From positions 4,216,001 through 4,280,000 of the forward strand of contig JAULSU010000003.1 of assembly GCA_030512335.1 (NCBI GenBank): a stretch of 64,000 nt of DNA, read 5' to 3'. Below the pieces are notes generated by a model that saw nothing but the letters and a program-made list of their open reading frames with translations, was not told where the DNA came from and made no database searches. This document shows positions 24,644 to 34,431 of the stretch, piece by piece. Position numbers and translations under genes: made by a program. The stretch comes from Immersiella caudata (lineage: Eukaryota; Ascomycota; Sordariomycetes; Sordariales; Lasiosphaeriaceae). Position 1 is the first letter of the stretch, and each line of letters opens with the position of its first letter.

Positions 24644-26308
24644 ATGGCTTCACCTACCCCCCAGACTCCCGTCGTTACGTACGCTACTGCTCCTGCCACG
24701 CCTGGAGGGCAGCGCGTCGTAAAGCAAGTCCTTAGTCCTAATGCTTAAGCAGAGCTCTTCCCCCCCTTAAGTAACTTCCCAGGCCTTCCTAAGGTCTACT
24801 CCCCCTTCCCCAGCCACGATTTCGTTAAAAACCCGAAGTTCAAGGGCTCAGTTAAGTTCACGGTCAGAGACAAAACTTACACCTTCACTGCCACGGTCCT
24901 TCAATCGCACCACCAGTACCGTGTTAAGCTTCTTAACAGGCAGCCTTTACGCACTGGGATCATTCCAAAGGGTAGTATCTTACCACTCCGGAATGATCCT
25001 ATCAATTACCCAGAGAGCGCGATCAGCAGCCGGCCAGCATTTTACAAACTAATCAGATTAGAAATCGAGGACAAGATACACCAGAGGTACTTTCCCGGTA
25101 ACAAAAGCCCCCGCGGTTTAACAGTCTTCGGAGAGAAGTGGTCCACCTATACCTTACGACTTTACGACATCTATAAGAAAGTCGAGCAAAAAGTGTAGCT
25201 AAACGACCTTAAAGTGGGTACTCTTATCACCTATACCCTCTAAAAACTTGAGGACAAAGTCTAGATCACTTCTAGGGGCGTCTTTACACAGTTCTTTAAC
25301 CCTGTTTATAACCACCGGGAGAAAAAACGGATAGTAAGCCGGTGATTCTAGTATCTCCCTGTAAACGAAAACAATTAGCACTAGTTAATAGCCGTATATA
25401 ACAGCTGCCTTAAGATCCTTTACGGCGCTAATTCTCTCAAGTAAGGGAAAAATCTTAAGATCCGGAAGGTCAGGACTTTTCAGCGTCTTTACAGGAGGGT
25501 CCTACCCTGGATCGTAAAATCATCGCTGCTGATCGTAACTCCCGAAGATGTTAAGATCAAGTGGGTACAGGTACCCCAGTAGGGGAACTAGTCGGATTAT
25601 AGCCTTATAACTGCTAAGGCTGCCCGGATAATTCTGTTGGAGACGATAATGGCCGGCTACGAGACCCCTACGATTAATACCCTTACGTCCCCTGTCCACT
25701 CCCTCTTCCGGTCGATAAAAGGGTAAAGGGAGAAGAATATTACTATAGGTATACCCCTACTCTAAAAAGAGTCGATCTAAGACGCTCTCTAAGTGGCCTT
25801 AGGTGTTAAACTCTACACTAAATCGGTAATACTCCCAAGGGATAAAGGATTTATTACCCGTTATAACCGTAACATCCCAGAGGAGGATTCTACTCTTTTA
25901 ATCAAAAAGGAAAGGGGTGGCTTTAAGTTCACGGTCTTAAGTAAGCTTAAGCAGGCAGCCTTTACTAAAAGGGCGATCGATAAAGTCCCGTAAAACCTCG
26001 TTAAGTCTATTATAACATACCAGCTCCTTAGGCCGAAGAGGTGTTTTAATCAGAGGGTCTTGGACTTGGATACGTTATCTTTTAGGTCAGACTAGTAATA
26101 ATTTACGAGGGCCGCCTTAAAGGGCGCTGTAATCCCTTAGCCCGTCATGGACTTAAAGACCGAGATAGCCAAGTTAAGTGTGAGAATCCCCAGGGGTGGT
26201 CCTAAGGGTGAACCTAAGAAGGAAGTTAAGTCTCTCCCTAGGTGTAAGGAGAGGCCTGTTAAAAACCCCGCTAAGATCGACGCTATTACCCCTTTTACCG
26301 ACTTATAA
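24644..26308 (+). pseudogene. accessory long reading frame 2 of element B (unknown function)
   Basis: From ATG at 24,644 (context AAAATGG) a single frame of 555 codons runs to TAA at 26,306-26,308, broken almost only by TAA/TAG codons and one TGA, with no frameshift. After 26,308 the same frame stays coding-like to a TGA at 26,510, so the original protein was about 550-620 residues. The N-terminus is Pro/Thr-rich (MASPTPQTPVVTYATAPATP). A folded-looking stretch follows, with HDFVKNPKFKGSVKFTVRDK, YTFTATVLQSHHQYRVKLLN and LEIEDKIHQRYFPGNKSP. The C-terminus is basic (PRGGPKGEPKKEVKSLPRCK). I recognise no retroviral or host family; it is not gag, protease, RT, RNase H or integrase. Confidence 0.65.
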
Positions 26309-26605
26309 CGTATTACTTACCGTTAGGCTAACCTTTATTCTGGACCGACTTTAACGCGCGATCTGGCGCTACACCACAGGGTTATATAACCTAAGCTACA
26401 GATAGACGTCCCTAATCCTAAAAGGTTAACAGGCCCTTATTTCCCCCGGACTTTAACCCTGTTTCTACCCCCGACCTATTTGCCAGATTTCCGCGGATAG
26501 GGTAACTTATGAAAGAGGAGAGAGGTGTTTTTACAGTAGAGAGTCGTTTAAAAGTGTTAGGTTATGTGATCGAGACTGTTACTTGGTGATCACTAGCGGT
26601 CAGTC

Positions 26606-26618
26606 TTGAGGGGAAGCG
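26606..26618 (+). other. terminal polypurine tract of element B
   Basis: TTGAGGGGAAGCG lies directly before the 3' LTR start TGACTCGG at 26,619, the expected place for the plus-strand primer. Confidence 0.7.
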
Positions 26619-27150
26619 TGACTCGGGGCGATCGTTCCGATCGCCCCTTGTGGTTTTTTTTTAGGTGTTTTTTTGTGTGCATATCACTGTAACCATTTTG
26701 TAATTAGCGAAGTTTTGGCGCGCGCCGTCAAGGCCGCGCCGCGCGGTTCTTCGAACCGCGTTTCTTCTCCAGGCAGGCGAACAAAAAAAGGAGAAAAAAA
26801 GACGACATCGGCGATTTCACCACGAGTTACACCCGCGAATGGCTTGAGTGACCTCTCCTCCCTTTGATCGGAGGAAGAAGTAGTAGTCCCCGGTCCCTTT
26901 TCTTAATTATTCCTACTCAGTTGTCCCTACTTGGTTGTTCTTACTTGGTTGTTCCTACTCGGTTGTCCCTACTCGGTTACGTGCCTCCTTCCAGGTCAGT
27001 CCTCGTTTTCACACGTCAGTCCCACGCGTGCTCCTTTGATCGGAGAAGGAGCTACCTTACTGGCGGCCATACTGGCCGCCATCGGCGTTCTTGGGGGTGG
27101 TTCTATTCTTTTGTGCCCTGAGTCTTATGGTGCATCACCGCACCTGTTCA
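26619..27150 (+). repeat. 3' LTR of element B
   Basis: This is a 532-bp LTR with intact ends TG..CA (TGACTCGGGG ... CACCTGTTCA), followed by TTAT, the duplicate of 14,742-14,745. It carries a variant 14-bp tandem array (about 26,908-26,979) and the same hairpins as the other two LTRs. Confidence 0.93.
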
Positions 27151-27731
27151 TTATCTATATTATAGGTATTATTATCGGTGATGTTATAAAAGAGTTTAAC
27201 AGTGTTAAAGAGGTCAAACTAGTACTATATAGTCTTCTTATCTGTCATATCGCAGCGGGCTTAATCTATCGCGCGATTACACCTAATCTTAAGCTCAGGG
27301 TGCCGGTGTAAAAAAACAAGATATTAATTACGCCTAAAAGGCTTTATATCACCTTTAGATTCTAATAAGGATTTTATAAGGTTGTTAAATATGTAAACTA
27401 TTATAAGCTAGCCCCAGATATTTAGCTGGTATGCCAAGTCTATAATAATCTACTCCTCGGCTGGTGATAAGTGTTATATACCCTGTTTAAAATCCTTTAA
27501 CACCGGCTTACTTTTTAGGCAATCTTATAACGTAGATTTAGGGATATTGTAAGCCTTAGCTACGGTTGTAACCGATAGGTTTATACTGTTATTAATAGTG
27601 CGGATAGTTTTAAAAAGACGGCTCTCTTTCGTCGGGTCGTGGGGCCGTGGGGTTTGTTTAGGCTGGGTACGGCGCTTTAACGGTGTTAGAACAGTGCGTG
27701 TTAAAGACGATAGTGTAGTTTTGGGCCGTAT
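27151..27731 (-). pseudogene. Fot1/pogo-like transposase relic, N-terminal fragment (fragment 1)
   Basis: This is the minus-strand N-terminus of the transposase. A likely former start codon is ATA at 27,731-27,729 (ATG hit by RIP), opening a basic Thr/Pro-rich leader. Then come LSVTTVAKAYNIPKSTL (psq/CENP-B-like helix-turn-helix), HLSPAEE, LAYQLNIWG and FLHRHPELKIRCNRAID, the second DNA-binding module typical of the family. The frame ends at element B with NTYNID, the start of the DDE domain (first catalytic Asp). Stops are TAA/TAG. The transposon's own end probably lies near 27,838, where a palindromic CACGAATCTCGTG and a TA dinucleotide are found. Confidence 0.85.
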
Positions 27732-27839
27732 GGGGCCTTATATATTGGTAATTTTCGCCGATATCGTATATGTGGTCGGATTATGTGTGTGGATGGTCTT
27801 AGAGAATAAGTAGGCCTGGAACTCACGAATCTCGTGGTG

Positions 27840-28302
27840 TTAACGGTTTCTGATCGAAAAAAAAAAAGATACCGTTTGATAAAGCAGTCGATAAAGATAC
27901 GAATGAGTGAAAGAACGGAGAGATTGGAGAGGTTGTGGTGTTGTTGTTAATGTTTGGTTGCCGTGGTGCTTTTTGCTTTTAGTGTTGAGCCACAGTGGGG
28001 ATGCTATTCCAGATGCGGCCGGAAAGGCAGGGGGGCCGGAAAGGCAGTGCATTACGTTATCCCGTAGCAGACTCATCGGCACTGCGACCGCCCCGGCGCA
28101 ATGGTTGCGATCCCCCGGCGCGGCCCGAAAACAACCATATCCCATATCCCATATCCCATGATCGCATGCCCGACTCGCGTCGCGAGCGACAGCTGTGCAA
28201 GCCCTTTTTTGCGCGGTACTAAAACGCACAGGCTCCCACTCAGCGCGCGCATCGTCATCGACCCCACTTCCCCCATCATCACACACCTCTCATTCCCCCA
28301 AA
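27840..28302 (+). promoter_or_regulatory. intergenic/5' region of the FAD monooxygenase gene; TE-gene boundary
   Basis: Base composition switches here from AT-rich RIP-degraded sequence to normal GC. The stretch holds an A11 run (27,858-27,868), a GGCCGGAAAGGCAG duplication (about 28,016-28,047) and three CCATATC units (about 28,136-28,158). No gene is seen. It presumably contains the promoter of the gene starting at 28,303. Confidence 0.4.
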
Positions 28303-30312
28303 ATGTCAGCAAAAACCCAAAGCGTCGACGTCCTCATCTGCGGCTCCGGCTCCGCCGGCCTCTGCGCCGCCGTCTGGCTCTCCCGCTACAACATCAACTA
28401 TAAAATCCTCGAACGCCGCTCCGGCCGCCTGCAAATTGGCCAGGCCGACGGCGTGCAAACGCGCACCGTTGAGATCTTCGACTCGTTTGGCATCGCCGAC
28501 CCGCTTCTCAAGGAGGCCTATCACGTTTTGGAGATTTCGTTTTGGTCGCCTGATGACAGTGACAAGGACGGCGGGATAAAGAGGAAGAGGTATGCGGCGG
28601 ATAAGGAGACGGGGATTAGTCATCAGCCGCATGTTATTTTGAATCAGGCAAAGTTGAATGAGTTGATGATTGGGTTGTTGGATGCCGGGGAGGCAGGGGA
28701 GGGGAGGATTGGGTATGGGGTGGAGGTGAAGGGGGTGGTTGTTGAGGGCGAGGGGGGGTTTCCCGTGAGGGTGGATGTTGTGGAAGAGGGGAGTGAGAAG
28801 GTGTATAGGGCGAAATATGTGCTGGTGAGTATTCTCTTGGTTCAGGGCTTGTGCCCGTGGTTTCGGATGGTGAGGGCTAATGATAATAGGGATGTGACGG
28901 TGCGCACTCGGCGGTGCGAAGATCGCTCGGGTACAAGATGGTGGGTGATACTTCGGATAGCGTCTGGGGCGTGATGGATATCTACCCGAGCACGGGGTTC
29001 CCTGATATTCGCAAGAAGTGCGTCATCAACTCGGCGGCGGGGAATATTCTGATTATCCCTCGCGAGGGCGACTCGCTGGTGCGCTTCTACGTTGAGCTTC
29101 CAGGCGGGACGAAGCCTAGCGACGTTACGCTGGAGAGCCTGCATGCCCATGCGCAGAGGGTCTTTTCGCCGTACAATATGGAGTTTGCGGAGACGGCGTG
29201 GTGGTCTGCGTATTCCATTGGTCAACGCCATGCGGATTTCTTCCACAAGGATTACCGTGTGTTTCTGACAGGAGATGCGTGCCACACGCACTCGCCCAAG
29301 GCGGGACAGGGGATGAATGTGTCGTTGCAGGATGGGCACAACATCGGGTGGAAGCTTGGCATGATTCTCCGTGGGCTGGCGAAGCCTTCCCTGCTCGAGA
29401 CGTACGTGGCGGAGAGGGAGAAGACGGCTGTCGAGCTGATCGAGTTCGATCGGGGGTTCACGAAGCTGTTCAGCTCGAAGTACAGGGCTGAGAACGGGAT
29501 CACGCCCGAGTTTTTTGCCGAGCAGTTCGTCAAGGCGGGGCGGTACACAGCGGGTCAGGCTGTCCTGTACAATGGGAACGACATCATTGAGCCGGGAGAG
29601 GGGGATGCGGCGTTGGGAAGCAGGGTGACAGTCGGGATGAGGTTCCCGAGCGCGCAGGTTGTGAGATTCTGCGATGCGAAGGCCATGCAGCTCGCGAAAG
29701 CGATGCCGGCGGATGGGCAGTGGCATGTCGTGGTGTTTGCTGGGGATCTGGCGAAGCCGGAGGCTGCGGAAAGGCTGAAGAAGGTAGGTCTCCTTGTTAC
29801 CAATGTCTTGTGGTCTTGGATGGATGCTAACAAATAATAGGCGGCAGATACTCTCCAAGGGATTGCGCTGAGCTTCACGCCAGCCAGCGCTGACCCTGAC
29901 AGCGTCCTGGACGGGATACTGGTTATCTTTTCGGACAGGAAGAAGATCGAGCAAGAGCAAATCCCTGATTTCTTCACTCCCACGACAGGGAAGTGGAAGA
30001 TGAAGTGTAAGTCCCTTCATTGCCGCGAGGGGGAAAATATGCTGACAGCGATGCGTGAAATAGCTCTCATGAAGACGTTCGCGGATGACGAGAGCTACAA
30101 CTCGGGACACGGGCATGCGTACAAGGAGTACGGAGTTGACCCAGAAAAGGGGGCCGTGGTGGTTGTACGCCCAGATCAATGTGAGTTATCAATCGAGTAC
30201 ACTGATTGTTGGATAGAACTGACATGCGGTAGATGTTGCCAAGATTTTGAAGATCGAGGACGTTGAGTCCCTGAATGGCTTCTTTGACAAGTTTCTTGTT
30301 CGTCAACGATAG
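28303..30312 (+). CDS. FAD-dependent aromatic monooxygenase (phenol 2-monooxygenase / 3-hydroxybenzoate 4-monooxygenase type)
   Basis: Flavoprotein hydroxylase predicted to use NADPH and O2 to hydroxylate a phenolic ring in catabolism or secondary metabolism. I model five exons: 28,303-28,824, 28,890-29,783, 29,841-30,006, 30,064-30,180, 30,233-30,312 (592 aa). The four introns of 52-65 bp have GT..AG ends and several have CTAAC/CTGAC-type branch sites. Seen: the dinucleotide-binding motif DVLICGSGSAGLCAAVWLSR (residues ~9-28), the DG motif GCDGAHSAVRRSLG (175-188, restored only by splicing intron 1) and the GD motif GDACHTHSPKAGQGMN (~302). The C-terminal part, with ADDESYNSGHGHAYKEYGV and VVRPDQYVAKI, matches the thioredoxin-like dimerisation domain of phenol hydroxylases. 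Length fits the family (about 600-640). The substrate cannot be told from sequence. It appears intact despite lying 500 bp from the RIP block. Confidence 0.9.
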
Positions 30313-30570
30313 CAGGGCTGGACCAGCACATGCGGCAACAGACAAGAGTCTTTGATGTAGCATTTAATCCATCTTCCGGCTCAACTTCATTGGCTGTCTT
30401 TCCAGTGCACTGCAATCACTAACCATCACTAACCGGGCAACTGGAACCCCCGAACACAGCATCCCATATCGGATCTCACAGTTTCCTCGCAATTCCCGCA
30501 TCAAATCTTCAGCGCACCTTCACTTTGCAACAAACGGCACCCGCAACCTCCCACCATCCAGATCATCGAT

Positions 30571-32706
30571 GTGGCCGATGTGCTGGGTGCCACTGCAAGC
30601 ATCATTGCCCTCATGGAGGTGTGCGGGAAAGTCATCCGTTGCATTCAAGAAATTAGAAACGGGCCCAGTAAACGAACGCGCCTACTAACGGGAATTCTCT
30701 CGACCAAGGGCATCCTCGACGCCCTCAAGTCTACTATCGAGTCTGCTGATGGAGAGGCCGGGGACTGGCTGAAGACGATCCCGTCGCTGAATCAGCAGGG
30801 CGGTCCTCCGCCTTGTTCACTTCACGGCACAAGAGTTTCTGGACAAAATATGGAAAACGCTGGTTCCCAGACGCCGAGGTAGATACTACCAGAGTTTGCG
30901 CTACTTACTTGTCATTCGATGAGTTCCGATCAGGAGTACGCATCTCAAGACCGGATTTCCACCTCAGGCTAGCTCGCTACCCGTTCTACAGTTACGCCGC
31001 GCGAAACTGGGGTCACCATGCACAGGGCTCGCTCATCGAGTGTGCCCAGAGGTTCTAGATTTCTTAGCTTCTAGGGCGGCCATTGAGGCATCGACGCAGG
31101 TAGTCTTCATCAACGAAACCAAGGCTCCGTTCGCGAGATACAGCAAGTTCTCCCGCTCCCGGTTTACATGTCTCCACCTCACAGCATATTTCGGAGCGGG
31201 TAGAGCTCGGGCGTCTCATATTCGACCCTAGCGATCTCGAGAAGAGGGACTACTACGGCCGCACTCCGTTGTCCTGGGCTACCGCAATGGGACATGTCGC
31301 CTTCACAAGCTTCTTACTCGGCAATGGGGCGATGATTGAAACCAAAAGTCATGACCCTCCTGCGCCGCTGGCACTCGGATCTACAAACGGGCACAAACCT
31401 GTAGTGCAGCTGCTCATTGATGCAGGTGCTGACGTAGAGGCACGGGATGAACATGGGTTGACACCCTTGATGTACGCGGCCTTGAATGGGCACACAAAGG
31501 TGGTTGGCCAACTTCTTGACCAGGGCGCCAGGGTTGACTCACAAGAAAGCGCCGGTTGGGCGGCCATCCACTGGGACACCGCAGCCAAGGAGCTGGTGAC
31601 CGTCGAGCAACTCATTAGGAATGGCGCCAGCCTCGAGGTCAGAAACAACAAAGGTAGACACCATTGATCCTAGCGGTCCAATACTCCAACATTGAGATCG
31701 TCAAAGAACTTCTCAGAAGTGGGGCAGATATCCACGCGAAGGACGATGTCGGCAGGACTGCGTTGAGTTTGTCAGTTACATCGTGGACGAACCTGCAATC
31801 CTCGGAATGGTATGAGAAAGAGCCTGCGGTATACTCCGGGGGGATCCCCGAGGCATTACCAGCGCTCCTAGAGGGAGGCGCAGATCCCAACACCGAAGAC
31901 TCAAGGGGCGCGGTACCGCTGTTGGAGGCCATACATTATCGCTGCTTCGCCATAGTCGAAGCACTGCTCAAGCATGGAGCAAACACTGAAAGCGGATCCT
32001 TGAGCGCTCTCCTAACGGCCACGATGCGCCGAGATGCGAAAATAGCAGAGCTGGTCTCAGGCCGCGGTGCCGACATCAACGGCCGGATCCCGGTAACCGG
32101 TGAAACGATTCTCTGCTACGCGGCCAGGGACGGCTCAATAGAGTGTGTCACTCTGTTTCTCTCTCAGTCAGGGGTAGATCCGAACCTAACTGATACCTTG
32201 GGTCGGACCCCCCTGATGAATGCCGCTGAGACCGGGAGGGATGACATTGTTGAGGCAGTCCTTGCCCACAAAAAGACCTAAGTCGACAGCAAAGATCACT
32301 ATGGCTCAACCGCACTATCCATTGCTTCCTGCCAGGGATACCCGGAAACTGTCGAGCAACTGCTCGACACAGGGACTGCAGATGCTGCAACGCGAGATCA
32401 CTTTGGTAGGACACCTCTGTGGTGGACCAGACGGCATGGGACCGACGAGATCCGTGAAATTTGCTAAATCACGCAAAGAATCACGGCATTAGTGATTGTG
32501 AATCTGACACACCGGTCGAGGTATTCGTGATGGTGGATGGCCCGACACAAAAGTTGTGTGATGTGTGTACTGTGTATATTTCCAAGAATATTGGGTATTA
32601 CCACTGTGACCACTGTAACGGAGGAGATTTTGATATGTGTCCAGGCTGCTACGGCTTGGGGGCTCGCTGTCTGGATGGGAGTCATAGTCTGACGCGAGCA
32701 GGGTAG
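30571..32706 (+). pseudogene. NACHT-ankyrin-ZZ (NLR-like) gene relic lacking its NACHT domain
   Basis: The N-terminus ADVLGATASIIALMEVCGKV (30,571 on) is the helical domain found in front of fungal NACHT/STAND proteins. It is followed within about 240 bp by LRLVHFTAQEFLD, FPDAEVDTTRVCATYLSFDE and YPFYSYAARNWGHHAQ, the segment that normally follows the NACHT module. The nucleotide-binding domain itself (normally 400 or more residues with a P-loop) is absent. Ankyrin repeats follow (31,254-32,450; for example DYYGRTPLSWATAMGH, DEHGLTPLMYAALNGHTK). A C-terminal ZZ zinc finger follows (CDVCTVYIS, YYHCDHCNGGDFDMCPGCY, 32,555-32,660). Lesions: frameshifts near 30,850, 31,045, 31,210, 31,660 and 32,455, and an in-frame TAA at 32,279. 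Not RIP-like. Confidence 0.85.
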
Positions 32707-32805
32707 CTTATCAACTGGGTCGCAGGTTACATCGCTTTTCGAACTACAAAGTCTGCGTATCCAGAATTCCAAACTTCCCAGCTCAAGCCCCCCCCCTTCA
32801 CCCCT

Positions 32806-34431
32806 TTACAACCGACCCGGCGGAACCAGCCTCACCATCCCCTCCTCACCAAATCCAAAAACCTCCGCCTTCAACTCCCCCTCCTCCCCCTCCCCATCAC
32901 CCTCGATTACCAAACTAACACCCTCCACCCCTTCCCTCCCCAACTCCTTTACCCTCCACCACAACATCCTCAACAGCGCCCCCATCTTCCCCAACACCAC
33001 CTGATTTTCCCTCTCCCACCTGTTCAGGTCATCACTCTTATCCTCCTCCATCTTTGCACTTTCCGGCGTGAATACCCCGATTTTGTGTCTTGCCGTGTAG
33101 AGTTTACGTCTTCGCGAGAAGTAGAGCTGAGCCATGGGAGAAAATGTAGCAGGACAAGAGGAGGAAGCAGTTTTTACTTCGAGGAGACAAGGGGAGGCGA
33201 TGGAGTGACCGAGGTGGTGGATTTGGAGAGTTGGCGTGCGCTCTGTTGGTGGCTTGATGGGGGCGGGGCTGTAGGAGGTGCTGTGGCCTGGGTCGTCGAG
33301 CGGGAGGGAGGAGAAGTTGAAGGTTGGGGAAGTGGAGTAGGAATGAGAAGAAGATAGGGGAGGGGTTGGGGATTTTAAGGTCTTCGGGCGGGGAGCCAAG
33401 TTGGGAGAGCGCGGCGGGGAGGAGGTGGCGGCTGAGGAGCGCCGGCGCCGACGGGTGGCGGTTGTCCAGGTTCCGGAGTCGGTTGGTGTTGGGGGAGTAG
33501 CTGCGCGAGACGGAGTTGACTTTGTCGAAGAAGTGGAGTGATCGCAGGCACAGTAATACGCATCCACCTCGGACTGAACCACGCAGTCGAGTCCAGAAAA
33601 CCGGTAGCGAACCACACGGTGGTGACTTGCGCTGACGCGGAGAAGCGCATCACTGTCATCGTACGGATACCGACATGTCTTCCGTTCGAATCCCGCGCCG
33701 TGTCCCATGCTCGATGAGAGAGAAGGGTCGCCGTTCCACTTTGACATGAACAGCGTGCCCCGACGGAATTCCATGTCGAAACGCTCAATGACGCGGTGCT
33801 TGTTGTCGAAGAAGTGGTAGAGCTTGCGGAGGTTACTGGCGTTGGTGACAAGGGCGCTTTTGTCAAACTCGAAGAAGGGGTCCATGATTTGGACGGAGCG
33901 GATGAGCGGTTCGAAGGCATATGTGTATTGGGGGAAGTGTGTTTGGAGGAGTTGGTTCCGGGCGTCGAGTTTGATGTCGGTGCGGCCCGTGATGGGGAAG
34001 AGTTTGGGGGGTGCCCCTTTTGATGTTGTTAGAGAGGTGAGGTTTTGGGAAGAAAGGGGGGGGGGGTTACCAGGGACGATGATTTCACCGTCGGTGAGTT
34101 TGTTGAAGCTGGAGAGGTCGGCGTCGTCTTGAATGGAAACGTTTCGATCGACGACTAGGCTGTTGAGATCCAGAGTCTCGAGATACTCCAGGCCTTGCTT
34201 GGCTTGCTTAGGCCGGGCAAATTGGTGCTCAGGGGGGTGGTAGAAGAAACAGTTCCCGTCTTGGTTGTGTGGACAGTTTTCTCCCCATCTGCACGTTTTG
34301 GTCTGGTCTTGCTGGTTTTGATCACGTAGGATCATCCACATCTCAAGGGTATCGCACCTTGTGGTGCTATTTAGAGTGGTTTCTTGCGGGATATTGGGGG
34401 TTTCGCCCCTTTTACACATTGTGGTAGCCAT
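32806..34431 (-). CDS. CCCH zinc-finger protein of a conserved fungal family (function unknown)
   Basis: One frame of 541 codons from ATG at 34,431. A probable 54-bp intron (34,017-34,070: GTAACC, branch CTAAC, AG end) is a multiple of three and stop-free. Its removal gives 523 aa and the sequence DGEIIVPGAPPKLFP, which fits the family better. Residues ~47-65 form a CCCH-type finger (CRWGENCPHNQDGNCFFYH, Cx5Cx7Cx3H). The central domain has NASNLRKLYHFFDNK, DMEFRRGTLFMSKW, GHGAGFERKTC and VVQSEVDAYYC. I recall these motifs from fungal proteins often mislabelled geranylgeranyl pyrophosphate synthetase; nothing here looks like a prenyl transferase. The Ser/Thr/Pro-rich linker (about 300-400) is likely disordered. 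RNA or DNA binding is inferred from the finger only. Confidence 0.75.
   Translation of the reverse strand: MATTMCKRGETPNIPQETTLNSTTRCDTLEMWMILRDQNQQDQTKTCRWGENCPHNQDGNCFFYHPPEHQFARPKQAKQGLEYLETLDLNSLVVDRNVSIQDDADLSSFNKLTDGEIIVPGNPPPLSSQNLTSLTTSKGAPPKLFPITGRTDIKLDARNQLLQTHFPQYTYAFEPLIRSVQIMDPFFEFDKSALVTNASNLRKLYHFFDNKHRVIERFDMEFRRGTLFMSKWNGDPSLSSSMGHGAGFERKTCRYPYDDSDALLRVSASHHRVVRYRFSGLDCVVQSEVDAYYCACDHSTSSTKSTPSRAATPPTPTDSGTWTTATRRRRRSSAATSSPPRSPNLAPRPKTLKSPTPPLSSSHSYSTSPTFNFSSLPLDDPGHSTSYSPAPIKPPTERTPTLQIHHLGHSIASPCLLEVKTASSSCPATFSPMAQLYFSRRRKLYTARHKIGVFTPESAKMEEDKSDDLNRWERENQVVLGKMGALLRMLWWRVKELGREGVEGVSLVIEGDGEGEEGELKAEVFGFGEEGMVRLVPPGRL

Larger units (their letters stand above)
14746..27150 (+). 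mobile_element. Large Ty3/gypsy-like LTR retrotransposon B with accessory reading frames
   Basis: This is a 12,405-bp element bounded by two 532-bp LTRs and a 4-bp target duplication TTAT (14,742-14,745 and 27,151-27,154). The interior encodes gag (15,451-17,082), pol in the order protease, RT, RNase H, integrase (about 18,300-22,600), and then roughly 3.7 kb of additional sequence with at least one long coding frame (24,644-26,308). At 12.4 kb it exceeds the 5-8 kb usual for Ty3/gypsy. A candidate primer-binding site TGGGGGCTCTG begins two bases after the 5' LTR, and a polypurine motif TTGAGGGGAAGCG abuts the 3' LTR. All frames contain RIP-type stops. Confidence 0.92.

Noticed and set aside
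13792..27150. Three 530-bp repeats considered as CRISPR-like or satellite repeats
   Set aside because: They have TG..CA ends, 4-bp target duplications and a retroelement between two of them, so they are LTRs.
28842..30179. 445-codon minus-strand open frame
   Set aside because: Antisense of the FAD monooxygenase, which has clear motifs and introns on the plus strand.
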